Assembly (NCBI GenBank): GCA_029891345.1
Contig: CM057006.1
Span: 47,001,556-47,065,555, forward strand
Direction of reading: 5' to 3'
DNA: 64,000 nucleotides
Source of the DNA: Dryococelus australis
Lineage: Eukaryota; Arthropoda; Insecta; Phasmatodea; Phasmatidae
The first letter of the stretch is position 1. Every line of letters starts with the position of its first letter. The notes beneath the pieces are model-generated. The model was given only the letters and a program-made list of their open reading frames with translations. It searched no databases and was not told where the DNA came from. This document shows positions 22,987-34,546 of the stretch, piece by piece. The position numbers were made by a program, and so were the translations under genes.

Positions 22987-23082
22987 AGAACTATAGTCCA
23001 TTCATGGTTACTTCCCACTTTCTGAAGCCTTGCTGAAGTTGTACTTTCAGGCTATTCGTCCCCCTTGTACAAAACAAAGCTT
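22987..23082 (+). repeat. MITE-2 left-end fragment
   Basis: CTATAGTCCATTCATGGTTA begins a second MITE-2 left end, with CTTCCCACTTTCTGAAGCC. It stops before the interior. Confidence 0.75.
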
Positions 23083-23086
23083 TTAA

Positions 23087-23549
23087 GAGTGGGATGGACT
23101 CCCGCGTTTTCTGTGCAATAGTAGTTTGCGCGAATACGCGTATCTCGGCAAATAAATGTTCTGCAAGTACGACTTTTTGTCAGAAGAGATAAAAAAAAAA
23201 AAAAAAAAAAAACAACTATGTATGCCCCTATTTTTTTACTTTTGTCATATTTAATGTATTCTTGGAGAAAAAAATACGTGAAAATGGATAAATATAGCAT
23301 TTTTAAAGCTTGCCAATGCAGTTTGCTTAAGCGGCAAGAGAAAAATACAGAGATACAGGCGTAGTTTAATCTGTGGTCTTTCATCGCGTGTAGTAAATTT
23401 ACACTCTTACAGATCTAAGTTGCACAGTACAGCATTACGACGGACACACAGCACGCCTTTGCGTAAGAGCGATGAGGAGCTAGAAGTGCGTGTGAATGTC
23501 GCCCGTATCGCTCCTTCGCTTCTTGACCTTGGTCGCGGGGGTCCATCCA
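23087..23549. repeat. Possible inverted-end dispersed repeat
   Basis: GTGGGATGGACTCCCGCG near the left edge and CGCGGGGGTCCATCCA near the right edge are inverted to each other. The segment near 23480-23545 (GTCGCCCGTATCGCTCC, TTCTTGACCTTGG) recurs at 32605-32665. A 20-bp poly-A tract lies near 23191. Boundaries are uncertain. Confidence 0.35.
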
Positions 23550-23550
23550 A

Positions 23551-23939
23551 CTAAGTCGGGAAAATTACACCAAAGGGACAACTACGCACCACGAATGTAC
23601 GCTCTCATTTTAATGACATTTTGCATGATAACTATTTCTTACTAGGCATTACCAGCTCATCTATGTTCTCTCTGTTTAAAATCAAATTAATAATAAATGA
23701 AAAAGATACATAGTGAGAAGATGGAGTGCTGGAGGAAGAATAAGGAACAACAACGGACGAAGCATTGAAATTGGTTCGTGTTTCCTAGAAGACCCTAACG
23801 GATAAAGAAAGAAAGAAATATAAGTAAGACACTTGAGATAGGTACATGACATATTTTGGAAAATAAACACGCCATAACACGGGGGTGATTTTTCAAAGGT
23901 TTAATTCAAAAGTGTGTAGACAACGCGAATAAACTATAC
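23551..23939 (-). mobile_element. MITE-2, left-truncated
   Basis: CTAAGTCGGGAAAATTACAC, ACAACTACGCACCACGAAT and the right end TTTTCAAAGGTTTAATTCAA plus ACGCGAATAAACTATA match MITE-2. A 62-codon frame within it is incidental. Confidence 0.65.
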
Positions 23940-24519
23940 AACGTTGATTCGTTCAGTCCTCACGTCCATAACCGAGGATCATAGGCGTGAACAGCTTTCA
24001 TCATCAGGTTGCGACACAAAGTTAGAGAATCGCCGATGGCCGCCTGCAAGTGGGAGTCCGCAGGCTTCCCTCGACAGGCTATTTGATTCGAGTTTCTGCA
24101 CCTCTCATCTGAGAACGGATAAAATACTCGCATCAACGAACGCGCAGTATATATTACATTTAAAAAAATTTAACAGTGGCAACCTTTCAGCTTGTAAATG
24201 AATTCGGAAATGAATGGTTAACTTTACAACTGAATGTTGTTGGTGGGTCTACATTTAATACTTCACTGATGCTCATGATTTTGCATATGTATGTACGTTT
24301 AAAATAACGCCACAGCAATTTTACGCCGTAAATTTACTGGAGACGATTATGTTTCTACAAATAAACGTACCTCCTTGTAAGAGGGAAATGATATATCTTA
24401 CGACAAATAACTTTAATAAAATGTTACAAGTACACACGAAGAAATTATTCGGAAATTTACCATACCAGTGTATACACTTAGCGAGAAAGCGGGAATAGTA
24501 TTTTTTCCACTATATATTC

Positions 24520-24706
24520 ATTGTAGCGTTCCCACATTTGCTCAGGAAACAGTAAAATGCGTAGGGAAGTTGCCAACTTTGTATAGTAGCGACGCTAAAC
24601 ATTCCTATATCTGCAGCTTTGTGTGTGGTATCATTTCCATATAGCGTATAGGTTAAAAACTTCCAATTACAGTTTAGGAAGTTTACCAGAATTTTTTTAC
24701 AGTGTA
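24520..24706 (-). repeat. Dispersed repeat, inverted partner of 4017-4198
   Basis: The minus strand reads CTGGTAAACTTCCTAAACTG, CTACTATACAAAGTTGGC and GTTTCCTGAGCAAATGTG, colinear with 4017-4198 with scattered differences. Confidence 0.7.
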
Positions 24707-24907
24707 CAAGTAACATCTCTTGTCACCCCCTGGCGCATTGATATGTTTTTCAACGTGTAAGGGTGGTCCACGTGTCTTGTCACACCCTGGAAATCTGTCT
24801 GATTATTGGATTACCTTTTGATGTATTGTATTACATTGTGTTAGTACCGGTTATGTATGTATATAATGGGTGACAAAACATGTGGACCATTCTGTAGTTT
24901 GGTAACG

Positions 24908-25170
24908 ATGGGTGCGAAATTTTTTCAACGTGAATCGCCCAGCTTGTTTGGCCGAACTACTGCGTCAAGACGCTAAAAGCGCAGGATTGAATCATCTTGT
25001 AGGTATGGATTTGGAGGCCTTCCAGAAATTAATACCACAAGGTTTATTTTCCGGTTCCGAAACACGTAGCCTTAAGGGAAATCCCTACCGAAAAGTTGAA
25101 GCCTCAAGGTCACGTCCCACGGCTGCACGGAAGCGTCACGACGGGTCCTCCCAAAACTACGCTATGTATT
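24908..25170 (+). repeat. Dispersed repeat D, copy 2 (longest)
   Basis: GATTGAATCATCTTGTAGGT and GGATTTGGAGGCCTTCCAGA match copy 1. GGAAATCCCTACCGAAAAGT and GCCTCAAGGTCACGTCCCAC match 42343-42490 and, more weakly, 63352-63482. A 103-codon frame crosses it without family resemblance. The source element is not identified. Confidence 0.6.
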
Positions 25171-25180
25171 CTTGTGTACA

Positions 25181-25612
25181 GTATATTCGAGGTTACTTCA
25201 CACTTTTTGGATCAAACCTTTGAAAAATGACGCCATGTATGACGTGTTTACTTATTTCCTAACCATGACATGTGTCACAAACTTTTTATACCTCTGTTAA
25301 CATGAAACTATATTATTTTTCGTTAAATTGAAGTTTTACCTGTATTTTATTGGTAAAATTTAATATTTAATTTATAATATATATGAATAAAAACAATGAG
25401 AAAACGTGTGTGTTGGTAACGTCTAGTGAGAACGAGTTCTCACGCAAAACATCGATACATCTGAATGCGCACGAATTCAGTGCGTTGTGCTTTGATGTAA
25501 TCTTCTAGACCGAGATAAGCTTTGTTTATACGAGACGAGGAAAAAAAAATGCTGGCAGTAGAACTTTCGCAGGGCTTCAGAAAAGTTTGATTTAATCGTG
25601 AATGGATTATAG
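25181..25612 (+). mobile_element. MITE-2
   Basis: The left end is TATTCGAGGTTACTTCACAC. AAATGACGCCATGTATGACG and ATTTCCTAACC follow. The right end is CAGGGCTTCAGAAAAGTTTG plus AATCGTGAATGGATTATAG. It is a full-length copy of about 430 bp and a good guide to the family. Confidence 0.85.
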
Positions 25613-25737
25613 CTGCAGAAAACCAATGGATTAAACTTACAGAATCTACTTTGGATTTTTTTTCTTTGTCTTAAGGTAACTGCGCAGAAAATCCCTTAAA
25701 ATGAATTATTTTTAACCGGCGTTAATTCGCACTTTTC

Positions 25738-25855
25738 TGAATCCCTGCTAAAGTTCTACTTGCAGGATATTCCTCCGCTTCGTGCAAGCCAAGCGTAACT
25801 AAGTCTAGAACATTTCACCAAACGACGACACACTGAATTCGTGCACACTTACAGC
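25738..25855 (-). repeat. MITE-2 end fragment
   Basis: GCACTTTTCTGAATCCCTGC, TATTCCTCCGCTTCGTGCAA and ACTAAGTCTAGAACATTTCA match one end of MITE-2. Confidence 0.65.
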
Positions 25856-27667
25856 CATTCCCGATTCGAAGCGACTTATGAAAATCAACTTTTGAAAAAA
25901 CCCGTTTTTTCAATAACCTGTATTCCACAAATATATAACAATGTGGTTAACTTTAGAGTACTGTATTATTGGATAAATAAAACTTCCTTAATATCTTCTA
26001 TAACTTGTAATATTTATTTCTTTTTTTTTAAATATGAATTAACAACAGCGAGTGCAGCGGCCTGTTGGCAACGACCGGTAAGAAATAGTTCACAGTTAAA
26101 ATATTATTTTAATCTCGTTTTTAGTATACTATTTGTAAATTAAACGGTGCCTATTGAAATGTTTAAATATCTAGGTAGCCCCGATGACAACATATATAAT
26201 TTTTACAGTTTAAAATTAAAATAACAGCGGAAAATATCGTGAGCAAGCCGTAATGGTACGGCGTTGTTTTATCGAGCGAGAAAGCAACTGAAAAACCGTC
26301 TGCTGGGCGAGGCTTAACGCTCTCTTTTTCTTTCTTCGTCCGTTTCAAACTCAGGAAATTTCACTTCGCTAATAAGCAATTAAATTATACATATTTTCAG
26401 TTGTAGCATATTTCATACTTATTACAGCAAAATAATAATTTTTGAATTTGTAATTTACAACTGAAAAGAGATTTTAATGTGTAAATACTTAATTTAATAT
26501 ATTTAGATACGATGGCGGGGCAGTTACCAAGTGAAGTTGGCAGACGTGGCGAGTCATAACATGGCGTGTTGCTTTTTGCCAAACGAAACGTAAAGTGTTC
26601 TTACTCCAAAAAATACTTCAAATTACCACATCACGTTTGTAGACGTTGTGTTTTTTAAACCTACCTAAGCAAGTTACGGTGTTGTGATAAATCTGTGTTC
26701 CCACGGCAGTAATAGATATACTGTGACGTGTGTTTCGTTAATCATTGCGTCTGCGAAATGGCGTGCCTTTGTGCATCGTGGTCGATACGCTGGCCCTGTG
26801 TGTGCGTGATTTTAAATATTTGATTAGCACTATTTATACGTGTTTACTGTGAGCTGTTTTTTTGACGAAGATAATTATTTACATCCACGTCTGTTTATTT
26901 ATCATAACGTTGTACCTTTGCCCTAAGGGGTTTGAAACACAGTCGTGTAACGTAATTTTCCACAATCCCGGAAGAAAAATACTAAGCCCAGCCCAAAAAA
27001 TTTCAATAAACCTAATAAACAGTAACTGGCAATATATAGAAAAATGAGCGGAATAAATGTTATCGTAGGCTTATTTGTATGCATGTTCAGCGCTATCTTT
27101 TATATTTTGTATGACAAAATTGAGCAACACGAGTTGCGTGCTTGAATTTAATGTGCCTTTTTCACTGGTTGTTCCATCGTTTTAATATTTTTTACAACTG
27201 AGGCCGTCCTTTACCTCGCAGTTGTAACAAAACAGTGTTAAACACAGTCGCGGCAAAATACTAACGTGCATTACATGTATTGAGCTACATCGTGGAAAAC
27301 AAATATGTTAATGTAAAATAACAGTAAGAACTGTCTTCAATTCAGGCATATTTAAAACGTAATAAAGCTGACCGAATTAATGTTAGATGCCTAAACTGTG
27401 AATATTCATACGGAATGGTTTGAGGAATATGGCAGAATTCTTTGAAAAGCTTTTAACAGGAAACAACACATTTGACAGGTATAAAAGCAGAAGTCGGTAT
27501 ATGAGCATATGTACACGCACAATAGAATGTAAACATTGATCTTGACAGATGCTATATGGCAGTCACATGGCAATGTGTGTTTACATTTGGCGGAAGGATA
27601 CGAAACGGGCCTGCAAGTAGATATTTAGCAGAGCTCCAAGAAAGTTGCTTCCAATGGGGCATGGACT
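25856..27667. other. Stretch without recognised gene
   Basis: Frames of 60-100 codons (25841-26143, 26163-26582, 26862-27047, 27556-27777) show no family resemblance. The segment 26700-26830 is slightly richer in GC. No element ends were found. Confidence 0.4.
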
Positions 27668-27938
27668 ATAGTTGTAATAATATTTTGCAAGAGAACTACT
27701 TCCTAATAGGAGCAACCAACACATTTTTTCTCACTGTTTTTATTAATACTTATTATAAACTAAATATTATAATTTAAAAATAAAATTTAATGAAAAAGGA
27801 GAAACTTTAATGATAACAGGCGTACACAACGCTTGTGATAAAAAACATATTTAGGAAATAACTAAACACGTCATACATGGGGAGATTTTTCAAACGTTTG
27901 TTTCAAAAAGTGTGAAGAAACCGTGACTAGACTATAAT
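27668..27938 (-). mobile_element. MITE-2, truncated copy
   Basis: It starts with interior sequence (AGAGAACTACTTCCTAATAG, CAACCAACACA) and ends AGATTTTTCAAACGTTTGTT plus ACCGTGACTAGACTATAATA. The first third of the family consensus is absent. Confidence 0.7.
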
Positions 27939-28142
27939 AGTATATCTTTCGCGGAAAGAATCACATTCCCAGGACATGCATTTGCCGTGATAAACGTATA
28001 AGCGCAAACACAGATTTTACGCAGTCTCCTTAAAGCCTCGCTGACATCTAGGACATTAGAAACGGAGTACGTATCTCAGGGAATCATGAACGTTGACGGA
28101 ATAAGCCACGACCTGGTAAGGAATAACGCCTTCATTCGCTGG

Positions 28143-28252
28143 ACTCATTTGGGAAACCTATGAGAAACCGAAATCAGGAAGGCCGGGCCAGAATCGAAGC
28201 CGGAAATTCCCGAATGTGAGGCCAGTGGTTTGCTACCGCACCACTTTCCGCG
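28143..28252 (-). repeat. Divergent tRNA-derived SINE head
   Basis: The minus strand carries GTGGTGCGGTAGCAAACCAC followed by a CCGGCTTCGATTCTGGCCCG box B-like stretch and a GAATCCCGGT-like context. It is similar in layout to the SINE at 22736 but more diverged. Confidence 0.5.
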
Positions 28253-28301
28253 ATAGAAACGTACAACTTTCAACTGTTCAACTGAACATTGCATTGTCTG
28301 G

Positions 28302-28454
28302 TATAGGATGTTCCCACGATAAAGTGAGCACTTTAGACATGAATAAAGTGAGTAGGTCCACGGCAACGTTAATTTTACATAAGGCGGAGAAGTACACATC
28401 GTGTATACAAGTAGATTTTGAGCAGGTTTGCTCATTTTGCCGTGAATAGCCTAT
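28302..28454 (-). mobile_element. MITE-1, internally deleted
   Basis: The left end TATAGGATGTTCCCACGATA jumps directly to ATGAATAAAGTGAGTAGGTC, so the interior of the long form is missing. The right end is GCTCATTTTGCCGTGAATAG plus CCTATAG. Confidence 0.8.
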
Positions 28455-28556
28455 AGCAATGTTAATTGTGTATATGGTGGAAGAACAAACAACGTGTATA
28501 CAAGCAGATCTTAGCAGGGCTTTCAAAGGTGCTCAGTTTACCGTGAACAACCTATA
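28455..28556 (-). repeat. MITE-1 right-end fragment in tandem
   Basis: GTGTATACAAGCAGATCTTA and GCTTTCAAAGGTGCTCAGTT plus ACCGTGAACAACCTATA form a second right end immediately after the previous copy. Confidence 0.75.
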
Positions 28557-28824
28557 TTACGTATGATGCTGTTGGTTCTGGCGACTACGAATGAGCTCGC
28601 CTTCCAGGTGTACGAACGTGCTGGTAACATGGTACACCGAAACTGCATCCTGATTCCGTGAACATGATCTTCCTAATATGAATTAGAATTACGTAGCTAT
28701 TTTAAGCGACCATGCGAATGAACAATGACACATTTTCTGAGATTTCGTGAAGATTCCAAATAAACTTGAATATATAATAGCGCTTACTTCTGTAGACCTT
28801 ACTACACACTGTAATCATTTGTTT

Positions 28825-29651
28825 GTACTTTTACAAGAAAAATCCTTCGAAACCCAGCTGCAAAGCAAATCCTTTGTAAAAATACAAATAGTTTCTTGTG
28901 AAATCTGCAGAACATATGTAATATTACAAATGATAGCCTGGTATTAAAACATACATTATTGAGAAGTGCACATAAAATTATTTTTTAGAAAACAAATATA
29001 AAGAATGAATACAGAGAGTAACTTTAAAAAAATTGGAAAATATAATTAATGAAAAAAAAAAATTCACTTTGGCAGCACAATGACTAGAACCCGCCCCTTT
29101 TATTATTAGGCCACACCCTTAACTACAACAACACTTTGATTTAAGAATGCAGTACTTAGTTAACTGTAAAGTGCCTACAAAATATTAAGGAAATTATTTG
29201 ATTAAGAAAAATACATTTTTATTTTAAGACCTGTTACTGAGTTGAGATATTTGGACGGCTCATAATCAACGAGTTCTTGAGAGCCGATTTAATATTCTGT
29301 ATAGCTAGAAAACATTAACAGTTAATGACTAATACGGTCACGTTTTATTGAAATTGTCGTTGAATTATGATTATTTGAGTTAGTCTTTTAGGTTAATCAA
29401 ACTTGCAATACATTTCTTTTTGCACGCAACTACACTTTACATCACCCATAGTTTTTGCACAAACAGCTATATAGAGTTTTACGTTGTAGAATATCGGACA
29501 TATTGCTAAAACTCGTGGATACGGGTCAGTATAGTACAAACATTTCTTTAGGTACACAGCCCTTGAAGTTTTACAAACGAGTAGTTTTACACGAGAAATA
29601 TTTGCAACGTTACAAGCATTTGTAAAATTGCAAAGTATTTCTCAGTAAAAA
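28825..29651. repeat. Dispersed repeat E, copy 2
   Basis: It is colinear with 8585-9402: ACAAGAAAAATCCTTCGAAA, AATATTACAAATGATAGCC, the central tRNA-like segment, CACGTTTTATTGAAATTGTC, and a right end with AAGCATTTGTAAAATTGC. Divergence from copy 1 is substantial, so this is an old family. Confidence 0.75.
29068..29136 (-). repeat. tRNA-like segment inside repeat E copy 2
   Basis: The minus strand has GTAGTTAAGGGTGTGGCC as a box A-like stretch and GCGGGTTCTAGTCATTGTGC over box B. It is at the position equivalent to 8840-8914 in copy 1. Confidence 0.45.
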
Positions 29652-30014
29652 CTACGACTTTTTATAGTGCATAAAACTCCATCCAACACATTCATCTAAA
29701 AGTAAAATCACGCGCAAAGAAGGCTATTTGAAAATTACACAATTCACGCTATAGCAGACCAAACAATGATCCTAATCGGTCAAACGGTGTGGGTATAAGC
29801 GGACTAAGTGACTGTGCAGGGAGCTTTACGAAATAATAAATGTATGCCTTCCGAAACAAAGTAGCGCGCAGACGACTTATATTAACAGTAGTCGAGTGGT
29901 TTTCTTATAGCTGGGGTAACGGGATTAGATTATCGCATTGTGTTCATTCTTGTATAGACTTATACACTAGGGGAAAATCGGAAGTAAAACGCTACCGTCC
30001 TTTAATTAAAGCTT

Positions 30015-30212
30015 CTATTGGCTGTTCACGGTAAAGTGAAAACTTTTCAAGGCCCTTCTAAATTTTTCCTGCTGCTTTTTAATATAAACATTGCAATGTG
30101 ACCAATATACCAAGTATATACATATCACCACTCTCAAAAGTTAATGCCTGAAGCTGCAATAAGAAATATTTATCAGTGGTTAAAGTGCTCGCTTTACCGT
30201 GAACAGCCTATA
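30015..30212 (+). mobile_element. MITE-1, short form
   Basis: TATTGGCTGTTCACGGTAAA opens the copy and GTGCTCGCTTTACCGTGAAC plus AGCCTATA closes it. The core with AATATAAACATTGCAATGTG links it to copies at 31629 and 32015, which are in the opposite orientation. Confidence 0.85.
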
Positions 30213-30219
30213 AAAACGA

Positions 30220-30700
30220 CGTAGGCCCTACACGAAATCGACAACAGTGAGAAGTCTGTTTCCTTGCTCAGGAATCCAAGAGGCATGGTCAACTTCCAAC
30301 GCCAAAACAGAGCGAAGTGTGAAGATATTCTAGTCAGGAATATTAAACTTTGGTGGCCGATAGTTGACAAACGCCTACAGTAAATAGCGCGCGGCTCCCC
30401 AGACAGCTGACATCCTGGCTGCGAGCCAAGCCGTGACAAGTAGTGTACGCATTCCACCCGGGGCCATTGGAAGGCAGCAGTGTCGCATGCCAGGAGAAAG
30501 GAGAGTATGCGGCAAGCAGGCCACGAGAAGAGAACGACGACGCTGCTTGCAACCGAGCGGCTGACGTCAACGTATTCTTTAACAAGTAAATAAACGGAGA
30601 TAGGCAGCTGTGACGTTATCTACGACGTACCCGACGTCGAGGGGCGTAACGCAAAACCTTTGAAATGCATGATTCTTGTGCAAGTTTACAGTCACTTATT
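30220..30700. other. GC-richer interval without recognised gene
   Basis: Frames of 80-87 codons on the minus strand (30194-30585) have no recognised family. A consensus cAMP-response-element-like TGACGTCA lies near 30563. It could be a regulatory region, but nothing anchors it to a gene. Confidence 0.25.
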
Positions 30701-30702
30701 AC

Positions 30703-31060
30703 TAAAGGCTGTTCGCGATAAAGTGAGCACTTTCCAAATCAACCCTAGAAAAATGTCACTTCTCCTGCATGGCATACATTTTAAAGTCGAATAATAAGTG
30801 TTAGCTAACCATTTGTGATAATGTAAATTATTTCTTTCGCTTTAGGCTTTTTTAATGCATTGAGGTGTAAAAATGGCCAGATATGTTAAAGTATTTACTC
30901 CCTTAATAATTTCACAGTTTCATTTGACCGACGCATGAATAAAGTGAGTAGGTCCATGGCAATGTTAATTTTACATAAGACGGAGAAGTACACAACGTGC
31001 ATACAAATAGATCTTAAGCAGGGCTTTCAAAAGTGCTCGTTTTACCGTGAACAGCCTATA
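30703..31060 (-). mobile_element. MITE-1, long form
   Basis: The left end is AAAGGCTGTTCGCGATAAAG and the right end GTGCTCGTTTTACCGTGAAC plus AGCCTATA. The interior has CGACGCATGAATAAAGTGAG. It is about 50 bp shorter than other long copies because the CGCCCAGTAAA block is missing. Confidence 0.85.
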
Positions 31061-31628
31061 GAGACGGGTATTATGCGGTAGAATGTAAAAATTTCTCAAA
31101 AGTCCATTCGGATTGTACATGCACAACAGTGAGCGGGTGTACGCTGGGATAGTTCTTACTTGAAGCTCTCAAGAACTATAATTAATTACTAAAAAAATCG
31201 AAGGAAACAACAATTTGAATGGCTGCAGTTTTAAAATATGTGGAGGAATTCTTTTCGTTAACGTACCTATGCATATGCGTGCGCGCACACTGCAATTATC
31301 GTTGCTGATTGGCACTATAGAATCGACAATTATAATTGGTTTGTACCCATGTTATACAGTAGGAGTCATCGCAATAGCACATTCTATTCACCGCCGGAGA
31401 ATGAAACGATATTTAGATTATACATAGAGTAACTGAAATCAGAGTAATTAACGTGCACGAAAAAATTAAATAAAGGTTCCAACACATTGCAAACACCTTA
31501 TGAAATGTTATAAACGTGGCCATTCTAAACTAAACTGTGAAAATAACTACTTTAAATATTTCAAGAACACCTAACATGTGTAGTGTGGTGAACCGATAAT
31601 CATATTTGATCAAAACTGCAACACTACA

Positions 31629-31874
31629 ATAGTCTGTTCACGGTAAAGTGAGCACTATTTAAGGCCCTCCCAACAGGCATTAACCACTAATAAATATTTC
31701 TTATTGTAGCCTCCGGTATTAAGTTTTGATGGTGGTGAAATGTATACACTGTGTTTTTGGTCACATTGCAATGTTTATATTAAAAAGCAGCAGTGAGGTG
31801 TAAATTGAATAAAAGGAAAAAATTGAGAAGGGCCGTAAAAAGTGCTCACTTCACTTTACCGTTAACAGCCTATA
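31629..31874 (-). mobile_element. MITE-1, short form
   Basis: The ends ATAGTCTGTTCACGGTAAAG and CTTTACCGTTAACAGCCTAT bound a core with GGCATTAACCACTAATAAAT. It is close to the next copy, 140 bp away, in the same orientation. Confidence 0.85.
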
Positions 31875-32014
31875 GACTATTTACAGTGCCCGCCATCTAG
31901 TTGGTGGGTGACTGCTGCTGAGGGGAATTCGAGCAAAGGCACAAAACGATTAGTATATCCATAAATTAAAACATATGTCCCAAGTACGACAATCATTCTA
32001 ACTGTAAATATTAC

Positions 32015-32258
32015 TATAGGCTGTTCACGATAAAGTGAGCACTATTTAAGGCCCTCGCGACAGGCATTAACCGCTAGTAAATATATCTTCTTGCAGCTTC
32101 AGGCATTAAATTTTGATGGTGGTAAAATATATACACTGTATTTATTGATCACATTGCAATGTTTATATTAAAAAAACAGCAGAAATATAGAAATTGGAAT
32201 AAAGGAAAAATTTACAAGGACCTTAAAAAGTGCTCACTTTATCGTGAACAGCCTATAT
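32015..32258 (-). mobile_element. MITE-1, short form
   Basis: TATAGGCTGTTCACGATAAA to TTTATCGTGAACAGCCTATA, 245 bp. The termini are well preserved and the core is nearly the same as at 31629, so the two are recent relatives. Confidence 0.9.
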
Positions 32259-32756
32259 TATAACGCACAAGTAATTACGCTGTCTAGCAAAAATCCCGTG
32301 GGTCGAAACCTTACGTTACTCCTTGTGGTTATCATTCCACTTCTGGATGCCAGGAAGACGCTCACACGAGAAATAATTGGAGCCAACTTAAATTTTAAGC
32401 ACAAAATATACACACGATATAATTACTCCACACTATCGCTTCTACTGAGAAAGGGATAGGAGGAATACAACCTCTGTTACAATTTCCGGGAAGGAATGCC
32501 ACGATCTTACTTCCAAAATTCACTGTATAAATTAAACAAAAATATAAAATTACTTTGTTACCTGTTTTATCTTCACTATTGTTTTGGACGTAGAATGGAA
32601 TTAGTGTCGCCCATATCGTTGCCTAGTTTCTTGACCTTGAACATGGGGGTCCATCCCACTCTTAGCCTCAGAACTATTTTTCTAAATACGCTACCAACTT
32701 AAGCTACAAGCCGGTGTGTACTGTAGAGTGTATACAGTTCTGGACTGTATTTTTCT

Positions 32757-32806
32757 ATTTAAAGGTTGATTTCAAATATGCTTACTTCATCGTGAACGAC
32801 CTTCAG
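32757..32806 (-). repeat. MITE-1 end fragment
   Basis: AAAGGTTGATTTCAAATATG and CTTACTTCATCGTGAACGAC match one long-form terminus. No matching left end lies nearby. Confidence 0.65.
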
Positions 32807-32809
32807 ATG

Positions 32810-33839
32810 TACACCACGATATGTTGGCGGGTGAATGCGGAAGACTGATCTGGGGTTCCGAGGTAAGGATGTTGAAAAAATATCAATATATCGAAATTAC
32901 AATATGTCAACTAAATATCAATATAAATCGTCGTTATATTAAAACAATATTTTTTTTCGAAATCAGTATATTTTTCCAGGCATCGGAAATAAATGTTTTG
33001 AAATTTATGTTTTAATATGCACTGTTTGGAATACAAAAATTGAATTTAAAAAGAAATGATTATGTTTACTTTCACAGCATGTGCTAAAAATGGCGTCACA
33101 CCTTTCTGCAATGCCTCGTGTCCACAATATGTAATACTTATTCCAAGCAAATTTTAATTAGTCTAGTCCTTCCTTCAATGCGTAAAATATCGGGTTCCGA
33201 TGTAGCGAAATTCGATGTATCGTTTCGCAAAACGATACTTCGTGAATAACAAATATAAATAATATCGATATCCCCCCCCCCCCACCTTGATTCCAACATC
33301 GCTACTTTCCGAGGCAATCAACGTGCGCTGCGATGTGTGGTTGGCGGGTAGCATATACCCCGTCGCTGCAGGTACTTGAGCCTCGTCCACCGCCATTTTA
33401 CATCACTGGGACGCTACTCCCTCAGCGCGGGTGTAGATCGGCTCCTTGTGAGGGACCTTGGCCACCCAGTTGGTTGTCAGTTAGCTTGCGGTGGCGAGGA
33501 GAAGCTAACCCCCTCCCCAACCCTCAAACATATTTTATGCTGCAAAGCTAGCATTCTTTTACAGGATTCCCAGGTTAGCGCCTGGGAGCTGTTTCCATAG
33601 CTGAATTTTACTCTCTTTTTCCCTGCCTGTACGGGATAAAAGAGAGTGGTGAAGTTTTGGGCCTCGTTATCACGCTGCTCCGATGGCGGCCCGGATACGT
33701 ATAGTGACGCGCAGCTGTCTCGCGCTGATGGCAGTGTTTATCGAGCCGCTGCCACTTGCCTCGCAGCTGGCACTTAACATGTGCCTGTCAATCCCATGCC
33801 ACCTCTGCGGCCGCCACGCACACCTGCAGTAATGCGTTG
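32810..33839. other. Interval without recognised gene; GC-rich patches
   Basis: A poly-C run lies at 33273-33283. The 33320-33560 and 33660-33840 patches are GC-rich with frames of 70-77 codons and a 49-codon frame starting ATGGCGGCCCGGATACG near 33682. None resembles a known protein. They may be parts of untranslated or promoter sequence. Confidence 0.3.
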
Positions 33840-34244
33840 TTAGTCTATTCCCGGTTTCATCAACCTTTTCAAACCACACCCTTGAAGGAAAAAAAAACCC
33901 CATGTATAACGTGCTTGGTTATTTCCTAAGTTATCGTGCATCACAAACGTTTCATACATGTTTTAACATAAAAGTACTATTACTGCTGTTTTTATTTCTG
34001 AATTATATTTCATTTTTAATTAATGTGAATAAAAATAGGGAGGAAATAGGTGTGTTAGTAACGCCTAGTAGTAAATAGTTCTCATGGAAAATATTATTAC
34101 ACTGACCGCGCATGAATTTGGTACGCTGTCCCTTTGGTGTAATTTTCTAGATTCGGTTAACCTTTCTGCATGGGGTGGAGGAATATCCCAGAAAGAACTT
34201 AAGCAGGGCTACAGAAAGTTGGAAGTAGCCGTGAATGGGCTATA
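33840..34244 (+). mobile_element. MITE-2
   Basis: TTAGTCTATTCCCGGTTTCA opens the copy. CCATGTATAACGTGCTTGGT and TATTTCCTAAG follow. The right end is GCAGGGCTACAGAAAGTTGG plus AGCCGTGAATGGGCTATAG. Confidence 0.8.
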
Positions 34245-34255
34245 GTCAAAGTGAT

Positions 34256-34399
34256 TGAGAAGATAAGTCTGTTGAAAATTCAAATGTAAACAAACGCGTT
34301 CATCGCAGTTGACCACATGACATTTTACAGTTGCACTGGCGATGGACGGGTCAATGTTGGGTGCATACGCAGAAGACGAAAATAGGTCAACCTGAGCAT
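34256..34399 (+). repeat. Dispersed repeat C, partial copy
   Basis: ATTCAAATGTAAACAAACGC, GTTGACCACATGACATTTTA and GGGTGCATACGCAGAAGACG match the right part of repeat C at 42205-42330 and 52858-52976. Confidence 0.7.
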
Positions 34400-34546
34400 T
34401 AGTGTTATGGGTACAATAGTCATTGGCAAAGCAGGCACAGCAACGTGCGCACCCAGAGCAGATGCTGGGCGTTATCTGCTTGCTTCCAGGTGAGTTCTGC
34501 GGTGTTCGTGAACCATTGGAGGTGAGAGTAGTTAACGAGGAACATA

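Noticed and set aside
22619-23025. Several overlapping 70-104-codon frames on both strands
   Set aside because: All are translations of a SINE and adjoining MITE-2 ends.
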